A program made the position numbers and the translations under genes. 9,377 nt of DNA from JANPBY01 sp031430645 (GTDB lineage Bacteria > Actinomycetota > Actinomycetes > DATJPE01), in the NCBI GenBank assembly GCA_031430645.1, contig JANPBY010000040.1, forward strand, positions 1 to 9,377, written 5' to 3'. Within the stretch, counting starts at the first letter, position 1. Each line of letters starts with the position of its first letter. Of this stretch, positions 1 through 6,354 are shown piece by piece. The notes beneath the pieces are model-generated. The model was given only the letters and a program-made list of their open reading frames with translations. It was not told the origin of the DNA and ran no database searches.

Positions 1-397
1 CGACGATGACCTTCTCGGCCTTGCGCTTGATCATGCCGAGCATCGGGATCTTGACGTCGACGGCGAGTTGGTAGACGACCTCTGTCGAACCGTCACCCTG
101 GTCATTGAGGATGTAGGCCCCGTCCATGGCTTTGAGCATCCCGGCTTGGCCGAGGGTCCAGGACACCGAGGTGTCCTCGTCCCACTCGTATTCCAGGGTG
201 TAGTCGTCCTTGATGCCGCCGGAGTCGATGACGAACCGGGCCTCCGCGGGGCGGCCGGAGTCCTCATAGACCGTGAGCACCTCGACCTCGCGGACCCCGC
301 TGGTCCACTCGGGGTAGCTCTCGAGGTCGGCGATGACAGCCATGATCGCCGCGGGTTCGGCAGCGACGACGATCGTGGACTCGGTGCGGTCAGCCAT
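1..397 (-). CDS. SRPBCC (polyketide cyclase/dehydrase-like) protein, 3' end cut by window edge
   Basis: The reverse strand from ATG at 397 reads open for 132 codons to the window edge, beginning MADRTESTIVVAAEPAAIMA. The layout is that of the START/SRPBCC helix-grip fold: a first strand (residues 6-13), a short helix with the typical DLESYPEW segment (24-31), then antiparallel strands with alternating acidic and hydrophobic residues (VREVEVL, ARFVID, YTLEYEWDE, VSWTLGQ, TEVVYQLAVDVKIP). The last visible residues (MIKRKAEKVIV) fit the start of the long C-terminal helix, so about 10-20 residues are probably missing. Such proteins form a hydrophobic ligand pocket; the ligand here is unknown. A GAAGGG Shine-Dalgarno (complement of 404-409) sits 6 nt before the ATG and supports this start. 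The length and position resemble M. tuberculosis Rv2185c (about 144 aa), which also lies close to fadD15; that comparison is from memory. Confidence 0.9.
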   Translation of the reverse strand, partial: MADRTESTIVVAAEPAAIMAVIADLESYPEWTSGVREVEVLTVYEDSGRPAEARFVIDSGGIKDDYTLEYEWDEDTSVSWTLGQAGMLKAMDGAYILNDQGDGSTEVVYQLAVDVKIPMLGMIKRKAEKVIV

Positions 398-427
398 CAG
401 GCGCCCTTCGACTCAGGTGAGTGCCCT

Positions 428-433
428 AGCCTA
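428..433 (-). promoter_or_regulatory. candidate -10 hexamer TAGGCT with flanking 9-bp direct repeats
   Basis: In the 73-bp gap between the phosphoesterase stop and the SRPBCC start, the minus strand carries TAGGCT, which fits the actinobacterial -10 pattern TAnnnT. It lies about 30 bp before the ATG, leaving room for a short leader with the GAAGGG ribosome site. No good -35 is visible 16-18 bp upstream. The 9-mer TTCGACTCA (plus strand) occurs at 407-415 and again at 439-447, 32 bp apart and flanking the hexamer, which could be an operator pair. This is a weak, pattern-based call. Confidence 0.3.
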
Positions 434-470
434 TTCCGTTCGACTCACAGGTTCCCCTCGCAGGTCCCCC

Positions 471-1238
471 TCAGAGGTCGAGGACGTACGCCGTCCCCCG
501 ACCGCGGAAGTGCCCCACGTTGACGCACTCCGTGCGGCCCACCCGAGCACGGGCGGCCAGCGGCTGGTGGACGTGCCCGAACAGCGACAGCATCGGTTGG
601 GTGCGCCGGATCGCGTCGAGCAGCGCCACGCTCCCACGCTCGAACCGCTGAGCGATCACGTCGTAGGTCAACCCAGGCAGGGCCGGAGGGATGTGGGTGC
701 ACAGAATATCCGCGCCCTCGACCGCCGCGATCTTGGCCGCGAACTCCTCGTCGGAGATCTCATGCGGCGTCCGGTAGGCGGTACGCAAGCCTCCGCCGAC
801 GAATCCAACTGTGCGACCGCCGATCTCCACCACCTCCCCGTCGAGCACGCGATGCCCGTCCCGAAGGAACTCCGGCCACAGGTCCGGGACGTCGACGTTG
901 CCGTACGTCAGGAACGCCGGCTCCGGTAGTGCCGCGAAGGTGTCGGCGTACTGCCTGCGTACGGCCTCACGGATCGTTGCCGTCCGGTCGCCGCCGCGCT
1001 CGGCCCACAACGCCATTGCGAACGCCCGAGCCTCCTCGAGACGTCCGGCCGTGCGCAACTCGATGAAGGTACGACTGTGCTCGGCACCGAAGAGCTCCGC
1101 GAAGAGCCCGAGCCCGGGATCGTCGTAGTCAAGGAAAAGGACGAGGTCACCGAGGCAGATCAGCGCATCAGCGCCGTCGAGGCTGCGGGCCAGGGCGTCA
1201 GTGCGGGCGTGGACGTCGCTGACCACGTGCACCCTCAA
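471..1238 (-). CDS. metallophosphoesterase of the calcineurin-like superfamily
   Basis: A 255-residue protein with all five motifs of the dinuclear-metal phosphoesterase fold in order: SDVH (Asp8, His10), LGDL (Asp31), GNVD (Asn114, Asp116), CTHIPP (His182) and GHVH (His222, His224). These residues normally bind two divalent metals and hydrolyse a phosphomono- or diester; the substrate cannot be read from the sequence. There is no signal peptide or membrane segment, so it is probably cytoplasmic. About 80 residues separate motifs II and III, longer than in minimal family members; residues 42-100 look mainly helical (rich in Glu, Ala, Arg), so this is a cap-like insertion. The start is a TTG, chosen because a GTGAGGG ribosome site (complement of 1246-1252) lies 7 nt upstream; a GTG two codons later is the alternative. 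It follows the zinc-ribbon gene by 61 bp and precedes the SRPBCC gene by 73 bp, all on the same strand. Confidence 0.9.
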   Translation of the reverse strand: MRVHVVSDVHARTDALARSLDGADALICLGDLVLFLDYDDPGLGLFAELFGAEHSRTFIELRTAGRLEEARAFAMALWAERGGDRTATIREAVRRQYADTFAALPEPAFLTYGNVDVPDLWPEFLRDGHRVLDGEVVEIGGRTVGFVGGGLRTAYRTPHEISDEEFAAKIAAVEGADILCTHIPPALPGLTYDVIAQRFERGSVALLDAIRRTQPMLSLFGHVHQPLAARARVGRTECVNVGHFRGRGTAYVLDL

Positions 1239-1245
1239 CTGGCGG

Positions 1246-1252
1246 CCCTCAC
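1246..1252 (-). promoter_or_regulatory. ribosome binding site deciding a TTG start
   Basis: GTGAGGG on the minus strand lies 7 nt upstream of the TTG at 1238. It is the reason for preferring that TTG over the in-frame GTG at 1232. A TAGGCT hexamer (complement of 1260-1265), inside the palindrome GCCTAGGC, lies just upstream and resembles the -10 proposed at 428-433, but no -35 is visible. Confidence 0.45.
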
Positions 1253-1282
1253 CCGAGCCAGCCTAGGCACGGGAGCTGGGGG

Positions 1283-1316
1283 CCGCAGTGCGCCGTCGCT
1301 CAGCCGAAGACTGCGG
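1283..1316 (-). repeat. 7-bp inverted repeat (stem-loop) enclosing a stop codon
   Basis: CCGCAGT at 1283-1289 is perfectly complementary to ACTGCGG at 1310-1316, with a 20-nt loop that contains the stop codon of the zinc-ribbon gene (1300-1302). There is no U tract after it on the minus strand, so it is not a standard terminator; it could stabilise or attenuate the message between the zinc-ribbon gene and the phosphoesterase gene. The same CCGCAG/CTGCGG arms recur at 6355-6386. Confidence 0.45.
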
Positions 1317-1737
1317 TGACGATGATCGCCCCAGCGAACAACACGGCGATCCCACCCAGGCACAGACCCAGTGCGAGCCCGATCTTGGAAGTCCGGCTGT
1401 CGAGGCGCCCGCCCAAAGCAGGAAGCGGCGGCCCGGTCTGCAACGCGAGCTCCGCGAGCATGGTCTCGATCTCTCGGTCGCTGGGAGCAACTCGCTCAGT
1501 CTGTTCCCCAGGCCGAGCATGCCGACCCGAGGATGCGGGGCGCGGCTCTGCGGCTACCTGCTCTGTTGTCACTGGCCCGTCAGGCACTGTTGTGACTTGC
1601 TCGTCAGGCACTCCCTCTACCCGAGCCAGCCCCCCGGCAGGTCGAAGGTCGGCATGGCACAGGGTGCACCAGAGCTGGCCGGGGCGCACCAGGGCGACGC
1701 ACTGCGGACAACGCGTGGTGGCGAGGACATCCGTCAC
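1300..1737 (-). CDS. zinc-ribbon protein with C-terminal membrane anchor, function unknown
   Basis: A 145-residue protein in three parts. Residues 10-27 hold CPQC and CTLC (Cys10, 13, 24, 27; CxxC-x10-CxxC), a small rubredoxin-like zinc ribbon. Residues 32-115 are a low-complexity Pro/Ala/Glu/Thr linker with a short helical stretch at 86-100 (SDREIETMLAELAL). Residues 118-143 are one strongly hydrophobic membrane segment, with only a single residue after it, so the protein is tail-anchored with the ribbon probably in the cytoplasm. The start is GTG, overlapping the upstream stop by four bases (GTGA), which implies translational coupling; a run of seven G ends in the start codon itself. I do not recognise a named family. 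Zinc-ribbon single-pass proteins of this layout are common in actinobacteria, and the ribbon may bind protein or nucleic acid. The balanced Cys pattern, the membrane segment and the overlap make a real gene likely. Confidence 0.8.
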   Translation of the reverse strand: MTDVLATTRCPQCVALVRPGQLWCTLCHADLRPAGGLARVEGVPDEQVTTVPDGPVTTEQVAAEPRPASSGRHARPGEQTERVAPSDREIETMLAELALQTGPPLPALGGRLDSRTSKIGLALGLCLGGIAVLFAGAIIVTAVFG

Positions 1738-2165
1738 CCCCCCAACGTCGGCACACCCTCGCCAGGGCTTGACCCGTTCGAGTGAATTGGCGTGCCAGGC
1801 CGACGGCCACCCTCGAGGCTGTCCTTGAGGTCAAGGGCCTGCCGCTTCCACGCGTGCGCTCGGCGTTGCCGCTCTGCCGACACCTTCCGCGGCGACCAGG
1901 CGCGGCCAGAGGAGACGGGATCAAGTCGCTGGTAGTGGTGCACGAGAACACCGCCGCTCACGGGCTCCAGCCATAGCTCAATGCTCCCTACCCACTCCTT
2001 GCCGGCGACGGACCAGCGGACACCGACGGATCCGCGATCCATGAACGGCGTGCAGTCCAGCTCAGGCCACCAGATCGACCAGTTGAGCGGGTCGTGTACG
2101 GCGGCGGCGGCGATATCTGGCTGGCAGGCGAGGTACGTCTCGTCGACCAGTTCGATGAGAGGCAC
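1734..2165 (-). CDS. small SRPBCC-like protein, divergent from the acyl-CoA ligase
   Basis: Reading from GTG at 2165 gives 143 residues starting (V)PLIELVDETYLACQPDIAA. The first strand, then a helix with a Trp-rich DPLNWSIWWPEL segment (25-36), then strands (VGVRWSVAG, WVGSIELWLEP, GVLVHHYQRLDP) and a basic amphipathic C-terminal helix (RKVSAERQRRAHAWKRQALD) match the SRPBCC/START fold; the last 25 residues are a Gly/Pro/Ser tail. The reading frame is open further up to ATG 2267, but those 34 residues look unlike protein (MRVDVMPTVPNTHDH...) and would run across the intergenic region, so the GTG is preferred although no good ribosome site precedes it and a stem-loop does. It probably heads the minus-strand operon and overlaps the next gene by four bases. 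Its place beside a divergent FadD15-type gene is like Rv2186c in M. tuberculosis (from memory). Ligand unknown. Confidence 0.75.
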   Translation of the reverse strand: MPLIELVDETYLACQPDIAAAAVHDPLNWSIWWPELDCTPFMDRGSVGVRWSVAGKEWVGSIELWLEPVSGGVLVHHYQRLDPVSSGRAWSPRKVSAERQRRAHAWKRQALDLKDSLEGGRRPGTPIHSNGSSPGEGVPTLGG

Positions 2166-2169
2166 GCGC

Positions 2170-2190
2170 GCAGCATGACATCGATGCTGC
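2170..2190. repeat. 7-bp perfect inverted repeat beside the GTG start
   Basis: GCAGCAT at 2170-2176 and ATGCTGC at 2184-2190 form a perfect palindrome with a 7-bp spacer, 5-25 bp upstream of the GTG at 2165. It could be an operator for a dimeric repressor or an RNA hairpin that hides the start. If translation began upstream it would simply be coding sequence. Confidence 0.4.
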
Positions 2191-2317
2191 CCAAGCCCTC
2201 GCGCGACCCGATCCGGCAAGGCATGATCATGGGTATTCGGGACCGTGGGCATCACGTCGACGCGCACCCCGGCTACGGTGTCTGCCTGCCGTCCGTCCCT
2301 TGTCTCCAGGAGTCCTG
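2191..2317. promoter_or_regulatory. divergent intergenic region between minus-strand operon and acyl-CoA ligase
   Basis: These 127 bp must hold promoters for both directions if the GTG at 2165 is the true start. I see a perfect 10-bp palindrome CATGATCATG at 2222-2231 and a TACGGT (2274-2279) that fits TAnnnT on the plus strand, about 39 bp before the ligase ATG. No convincing -35 is visible for either direction. The clear element is AGGAG at 2308-2312, 5 nt before the ATG at 2318; it rules out the in-frame TTG at 2300 as start. Confidence 0.4.
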
Positions 2318-4105
2318 ATGCGTGACTACACCTCTCCTGCCCCGGCCGAGCCTGGCACGGAGTCCAACCTGACCGACGCCCTGCTGGGGCAAGCAGTCGC
2401 CCGGCCGCACGCGGTGGGGTTCAGCCGAAGGGTCGGCGACCGGTGGGAGGACATCACCTACCGGGACTTCCTCGCCGAGGCGACCGCCGTCGCCAAGGGC
2501 CTGGCCGCAGCCGGCGTGGCCGAGGGCGAACGCGTTGCGCTCATTTCGCGCACCCGATACGAGTGGACGCTGTTCGACTTCGCGATCTGGATGGCCGGCG
2601 CCGTTCCCGTGCCCATCTATGAAACCAGCTCCGCAGAGCAGGTCCAGTGGATCCTGAGCGACTCAGGCGCTGTGGGCGTGGTCGTAGAGTCCGCCGAGCA
2701 CGCCGCACTCGTCGAGTCGGTCCGCGCCGACGTCCCCAGTGTGGTGAACGTATGGAGCATCGACGGCGGCGCTGTCGATGCCCTCGCCGAAGCCGGCTCA
2801 GGGATCAGTGACGAGGAGATCGAACGCCGACGGCAGACACTGACCCACGACAGCCTGGCCACGATCATCTATACCTCGGGAACGACCGGGCGACCCAAGG
2901 GCTGCGAGCTGACGCACGGCAACTTCCTTGCCGAGGCGCACAGCGTCGTCGACTCCATGCGCGAGATCTTCAACGAGAACGGCTCGACTCTGCTGTTCCT
3001 GCCGCTCGCCCATGTCTTCGCGCGCATGATCGAGATCGGCTGCATCTATTCCGGAGTCCGGCTGGGACACACAGCTGACGTCAAGAATTTGCTGCCGGAC
3101 CTCGCCGTCTTCCAGCCAACGTTCATCTTGTCTGTCCCCCGCGTGTTCGAGAAGATCTACAACTCCTCGGCCGCCAAAGCCGACGCGGCCGGCAAAGGCA
3201 AGATCTTCCACCGCGCAGCCGACACGGCCATCGCCTACTCCGAGGGCATGGACAAGGGAGGACCCGGACTCGCCGTCAAGGTGCAGCACGCGATCTTCGA
3301 CCGGCTTGTCTACAGCAAGTTGCGCGCCGCGCTCGGAGGCCGGGTGACGTACGCCGTGTCCGGTGGAGCCCCTCTCGGCGCCCGGCTCGGCCACTTCTAC
3401 CGGGGTATCGGCGTCGTCATCCTCGAAGGCTATGGACTGACTGAGACTTCCGCGGGCGCCACGCTGAACCGGCCGGACGCGATCAAGATCGGCAGTGTGG
3501 GTCGGCCGATCCCAGGGACGTCCTTGCGGATCGCCGATGATGGCGAAGTCCTGATCAAGGGGCGAATCATCTTCCGCGGCTACTGGAACAACCCGACCGC
3601 TACCGCTGAGTCGATCGAGAGCGATGGCTGGTTCCACAGCGGCGACGTAGGCGAGATCGACGACAAGGGCTTCCTGACCATCACGGGTCGCAAGAAGGAG
3701 ATCCTCGTGACCGCGGCAGGCAAGAACGTCGCACCCGCCGTTCTCGAGGATCGACTGCGCGCCCACGCACTGGTCAGCCAGTGCATCGTCGTCGGCGACA
3801 ACAAGCCCTTCATCGCTGCGCTGGTCACGATCGATGCGGAAGCCTTGCCTGCCTGGCTCAAGGGCCAGGGCCGGGAGGGCGAAGACATGAGCGGCCTGGT
3901 CGACGACGAAGCCCTGCGGGCCGAGATCCAGAACGCGGTCGACGACGCCAACAAGGCCGTCTCCAACGCTGAGGCGATCAAGAAGTTCGCGATTCTGCCG
4001 ATCGACTTTACTGAGGAAGGTGGACAGTTGACCCCCACGCTCAAGCTCAAGCGCAGCGTCGTGATGAAGGACTTCGAGTCCGCCGTCGAAGCGCTCTACA
4101 GCTGA
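2318..4105 (+). CDS. fadD15: long-chain fatty-acid--CoA ligase (FadD15-type)
   Basis: A 595-residue member of the AMP-forming acyl-CoA synthetase (ANL) superfamily: fatty acid + ATP + CoA gives acyl-CoA + AMP + PPi through an acyl-adenylate. Visible motifs: the P-loop YTSGTTGRPKG (185-195), LPLAHVFAR downstream of it, the adenine-binding LEGYGLTET (369-377), GWFHSGDVGEID (437-448) with the ribose-binding Asp, the hinge region TGRKKEILVTAAGKNVAP, and the C-terminal LTPTLKLKR region that carries the mobile-domain lysines. The protein is full length for the long-chain class (M. tuberculosis FadD15 is about 600 aa) and has no signal peptide, so it is cytoplasmic or loosely membrane-bound. The AGGAG at 2308-2312 fixes the start. 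It is divergent from the SRPBCC operon and lies 20 bp ahead of the ABC ATPase on the same strand, so co-transcription with the exporter is likely. Chain-length preference cannot be read here. The number 15 rests on overall likeness and neighbourhood. Confidence 0.92.
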   Translation: MRDYTSPAPAEPGTESNLTDALLGQAVARPHAVGFSRRVGDRWEDITYRDFLAEATAVAKGLAAAGVAEGERVALISRTRYEWTLFDFAIWMAGAVPVPIYETSSAEQVQWILSDSGAVGVVVESAEHAALVESVRADVPSVVNVWSIDGGAVDALAEAGSGISDEEIERRRQTLTHDSLATIIYTSGTTGRPKGCELTHGNFLAEAHSVVDSMREIFNENGSTLLFLPLAHVFARMIEIGCIYSGVRLGHTADVKNLLPDLAVFQPTFILSVPRVFEKIYNSSAAKADAAGKGKIFHRAADTAIAYSEGMDKGGPGLAVKVQHAIFDRLVYSKLRAALGGRVTYAVSGGAPLGARLGHFYRGIGVVILEGYGLTETSAGATLNRPDAIKIGSVGRPIPGTSLRIADDGEVLIKGRIIFRGYWNNPTATAESIESDGWFHSGDVGEIDDKGFLTITGRKKEILVTAAGKNVAPAVLEDRLRAHALVSQCIVVGDNKPFIAALVTIDAEALPAWLKGQGREGEDMSGLVDDEALRAEIQNAVDDANKAVSNAEAIKKFAILPIDFTEEGGQLTPTLKLKRSVVMKDFESAVEALYS

Positions 4106-4125
4106 GCCCGCGAGCTCCTTCGCCT

Positions 4126-4833
4126 ATGCCCACCGCTGTCGAGGTCGTCGGGCTCCATGTGGCCTTCGGCGACGTCGTGGCAGTGAAGTCCTTCGACCTG
4201 ATGGTGCCGGCTGCCATGTCGGTGGCGCTGGTTGGCCGCAACGGCGCCGGCAAGTCGACGACCCTTCGGGTTCTTGCCGGCGTCCTGCCCCCAAGTGCTG
4301 GGGTGGTGACGGTGGCCGGCGTCGATGCAGTCGCGCATCCCGAAGACGCGCGGGCGCTGGTCGGCTACTGCCCAGACGTCGGAGGGCTCATCCCGCGGGC
4401 AACTCCCTGGGAGCATCTCCAGCTCGCCGCCAAGCTGCGAGGCCTCGGGCCGGGGTGGGAGTCGCACGCCAAAGATCTGCTCGAGCGCTTCGACCTGTCT
4501 GGGGCGGCAGACCGGGTCACAGCCGGCTTCTCCCACGGAATGGGCCGCCGGATGTCCGTTGTTCTGGCCGCCTTTCACAGCCCGGCCGTCCTCCTCCTCG
4601 ACGAGCCGTTCGACGGTGTGGACCCCCTCGGAGTCGAAGCCACCCTCGAGGTCATCCGGGAGCACCGGTTGCGCGGGGCAGCGGTCGTGGTCTCCACGCA
4701 CCTGTTGGAACTAGCCGTCCAAGCCTGCGACGAAGCCGTCGTGCTCCGGAACGGTTCAGTCGTGGCCGCTGCGCCAGCTGCGGAGCTCAGCGGCGAGGAG
4801 GGCGCTCGCCGATACCGTTCGCTTCTCTCATGA
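4126..4833 (+). CDS. ABC transporter ATP-binding protein
   Basis: A 235-residue ABC ATPase with Walker A GRNGAGKST (37-45), a Q-loop region YCPD (81-84, Asp where Gln is usual, as in many exporter ATPases), the signature region FSHGMGRR (135-142) in place of LSGGQ, Walker B LLLDEP (156-161), the D-loop GVDP and H-loop His192 in STHLLE. The YSxGM-type signature is common among ATPases that pair with ABC-2-type exporters such as drug, antibiotic or polysaccharide exporters. It is a single nucleotide-binding domain and needs two copies per transporter. The start ATG lies 20 bp after the ligase stop with only a weak purine stretch (gagctcc) before it, so coupling to upstream translation is possible. 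Its TGA overlaps the ATG of the permease (ATGA), as expected for stoichiometric partners. Substrate not identifiable. Confidence 0.92.
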   Translation: MPTAVEVVGLHVAFGDVVAVKSFDLMVPAAMSVALVGRNGAGKSTTLRVLAGVLPPSAGVVTVAGVDAVAHPEDARALVGYCPDVGGLIPRATPWEHLQLAAKLRGLGPGWESHAKDLLERFDLSGAADRVTAGFSHGMGRRMSVVLAAFHSPAVLLLDEPFDGVDPLGVEATLEVIREHRLRGAAVVVSTHLLELAVQACDEAVVLRNGSVVAAAPAAELSGEEGARRYRSLLS

Positions 4834-6344
4834 CCGCCGTTCCGCGCAGCCAGTTACGGCCGCTGCTGAGACTCCGCTGGACGATGGTGCGGAGCCCCAA
4901 CAAACGAGCAGGGCTCGTCGCCCTGCTTGCGGGATTCCCTGCGCTTCTCGTCCTCGGGTCGGTTGTGGCCAGGCTGCTTCCGCGAACCGACCAAACCGGC
5001 ATCCTGCTTGTGACCCCGACGGTGATGCTCGGCTTCATCCTGCTCGCGTTCGCTGCTCCCCTCGCGGCCGGCGGAGGCAACGAGCTCTACCCAGCCGAGC
5101 AGCTCGCCGCCTATCCGATCCACCCCCGAACGCAATTCGCTGCCTCACTGCTGCTCGCCCCTCTGAACTTGGCCTGGGTCATCCAGGTATTGACGATGGT
5201 CGCGTTCACCTCCTATGTCTTCATCGATACGAGCTTTCGGATCATTCCTGCTCTTCTGACGATGCTCGGATTCGTCGTGGTCGTCACGTTCGTCGCCCAG
5301 GCGTTCGCCTGGACGATCATCGGGATGCGGCAGACCCACACCGGCCGCTGGCTCACCTGGGCTTTCGCTGGGCTACTCGCTGCGCTCGCTGCGCTCTCCG
5401 TAGTGTCGGGTCGGTTGACCGAGTTGTTGGATCAGAACCCGCTTCGCGGAATCCTGATCCTCGCCCTGCAAGCGGCGGAAGGCCGGTGGCTAGCCTGGCT
5501 CCCCGGGGCTGCCACGATGGTGCTGGTCGGCGGCCTCGGGTTCCTCGTGGGTTCAAGGGCCTGCGCCTGGGCGTTGCGGCGGACCCCCGATGTCGCCCTG
5601 GAGCACGGCGCCCGCCCCATGGATCGCCGGAAAGAGGCTCCCAATGCCTTCCGGCAGTTGGTCCGCACGGACCGAGCGAGTGTGTGGCGCTCGACTGCCC
5701 TCCGACGCGGCATCTACGTCCTCGCCCTGCTCCCCGGTGTGGTGGCTGCCGCTGTCGGGCTCGACTGGGCCTCCCTCGTTCTCCTCCCCGGCCTCGTCGC
5801 CGCCGGCGCGGGCTTGCTGTTCGGAGTCAATGCGTTCTGCCTCGACGGCAGTGGCGCACTCTGGCTCTCCTCGCTCCCCCACACCAGTCGGCTGGCCTTC
5901 TGGGCCAAGACCCGCGTGGTCCTGGAAATCTGTGCTGGAGCAGCCTTCATCGCCTTGGCTGCCGGGGGCCTTCGATCGGGTGACCTACCGACGTCGACTC
6001 AGTTGGCCGCGGCCTTCGGTGCGGCGGCAGCATGCTGCCTCTCCGTCACCGCATCCTGCATGGGCCTCTCGGTTCGATCGCCGCATCGAGCAGACCTCAG
6101 CGGCTCTCGTGACACCCCTGCGCCGCCGGCCACGATGGCTGCCTACAGCGTCCGAATGGCGTCGCTCACCACGTTCACCGGGATCGGCTTCTCCTTGGCC
6201 GCGCTCGCCGGAAACCCGCTCGTCCCGCTCGGATTGCTGCTCGCGCTTGGACTCCTTGCCACTCGGCGGCTGCTGATCGCAGCCCGGCAATACAGCCTGC
6301 CCGAGGTCAGGGCCCGAGTCACAGCGACCGTGGCAGCAGGCTGA
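4830..6344 (+). CDS. ABC transporter permease, multi-pass membrane protein of two similar halves
   Basis: Starting at the ATG that overlaps the ATPase stop by four bases, the protein has 504 residues and about 11-12 hydrophobic segments, roughly at 27-49, 59-80, 104-130, 137-165, 174-193, 222-241, 295-335 (two), 364-380, 390-410, 443-460 and 464-480. A polar cytoplasmic stretch (242-290) separates two halves. Each half has a coupling-helix-like segment: NELYPAEQLAAYPIHPRTQF (84-103) and CLDGSGALWLSSLPHTSRLA (337-356), both of the pattern acidic-x-aromatic/leucine-x-PI/LP-basic seen in ABC-2 exporters. The open frame extends upstream to 4455, but that part overlaps the ATPase out of frame and is arginine/proline-rich shadow. 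Codon 9 is TTA (4854-4856), the only in-frame TTA I found in the window. It may belong to an uncharacterised actinobacterial permease family (DUF6297-like); I cannot confirm this. It is the last gene before a 289-bp gap. Confidence 0.85.
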   Translation: MTAVPRSQLRPLLRLRWTMVRSPNKRAGLVALLAGFPALLVLGSVVARLLPRTDQTGILLVTPTVMLGFILLAFAAPLAAGGGNELYPAEQLAAYPIHPRTQFAASLLLAPLNLAWVIQVLTMVAFTSYVFIDTSFRIIPALLTMLGFVVVVTFVAQAFAWTIIGMRQTHTGRWLTWAFAGLLAALAALSVVSGRLTELLDQNPLRGILILALQAAEGRWLAWLPGAATMVLVGGLGFLVGSRACAWALRRTPDVALEHGARPMDRRKEAPNAFRQLVRTDRASVWRSTALRRGIYVLALLPGVVAAAVGLDWASLVLLPGLVAAGAGLLFGVNAFCLDGSGALWLSSLPHTSRLAFWAKTRVVLEICAGAAFIALAAGGLRSGDLPTSTQLAAAFGAAAACCLSVTASCMGLSVRSPHRADLSGSRDTPAPPATMAAYSVRMASLTTFTGIGFSLAALAGNPLVPLGLLLALGLLATRRLLIAARQYSLPEVRARVTATVAAG

Positions 6345-6354
6345 CGGTGAGTGA

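Noticed and set aside
333..929. 198-residue plus-strand open frame
   Set aside because: Antisense to the SRPBCC gene start and to the phosphoesterase, which has all five metal motifs; no ribosome site or recognisable domain.
2300..2317. TTG start for the acyl-CoA ligase 18 bp upstream
   Set aside because: The AGGAG at 2308-2312 would lie inside the coding part and no ribosome site precedes the TTG; ATG at 2318 is ideally spaced.
2798..3766. 322-residue open frame on the minus strand
   Set aside because: It is antisense to the motif-bearing core of the acyl-CoA ligase, has Asp/Glu/Arg-biased composition and no domain; it is a shadow of GC-rich codon use.
4455..4829. Upstream extension of the permease frame
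   Set aside because: It lies out of frame inside the ABC ATPase gene and is Arg/Pro/Gly-rich; the ATGA overlap at 4830 is the natural start and begins the membrane protein cleanly.
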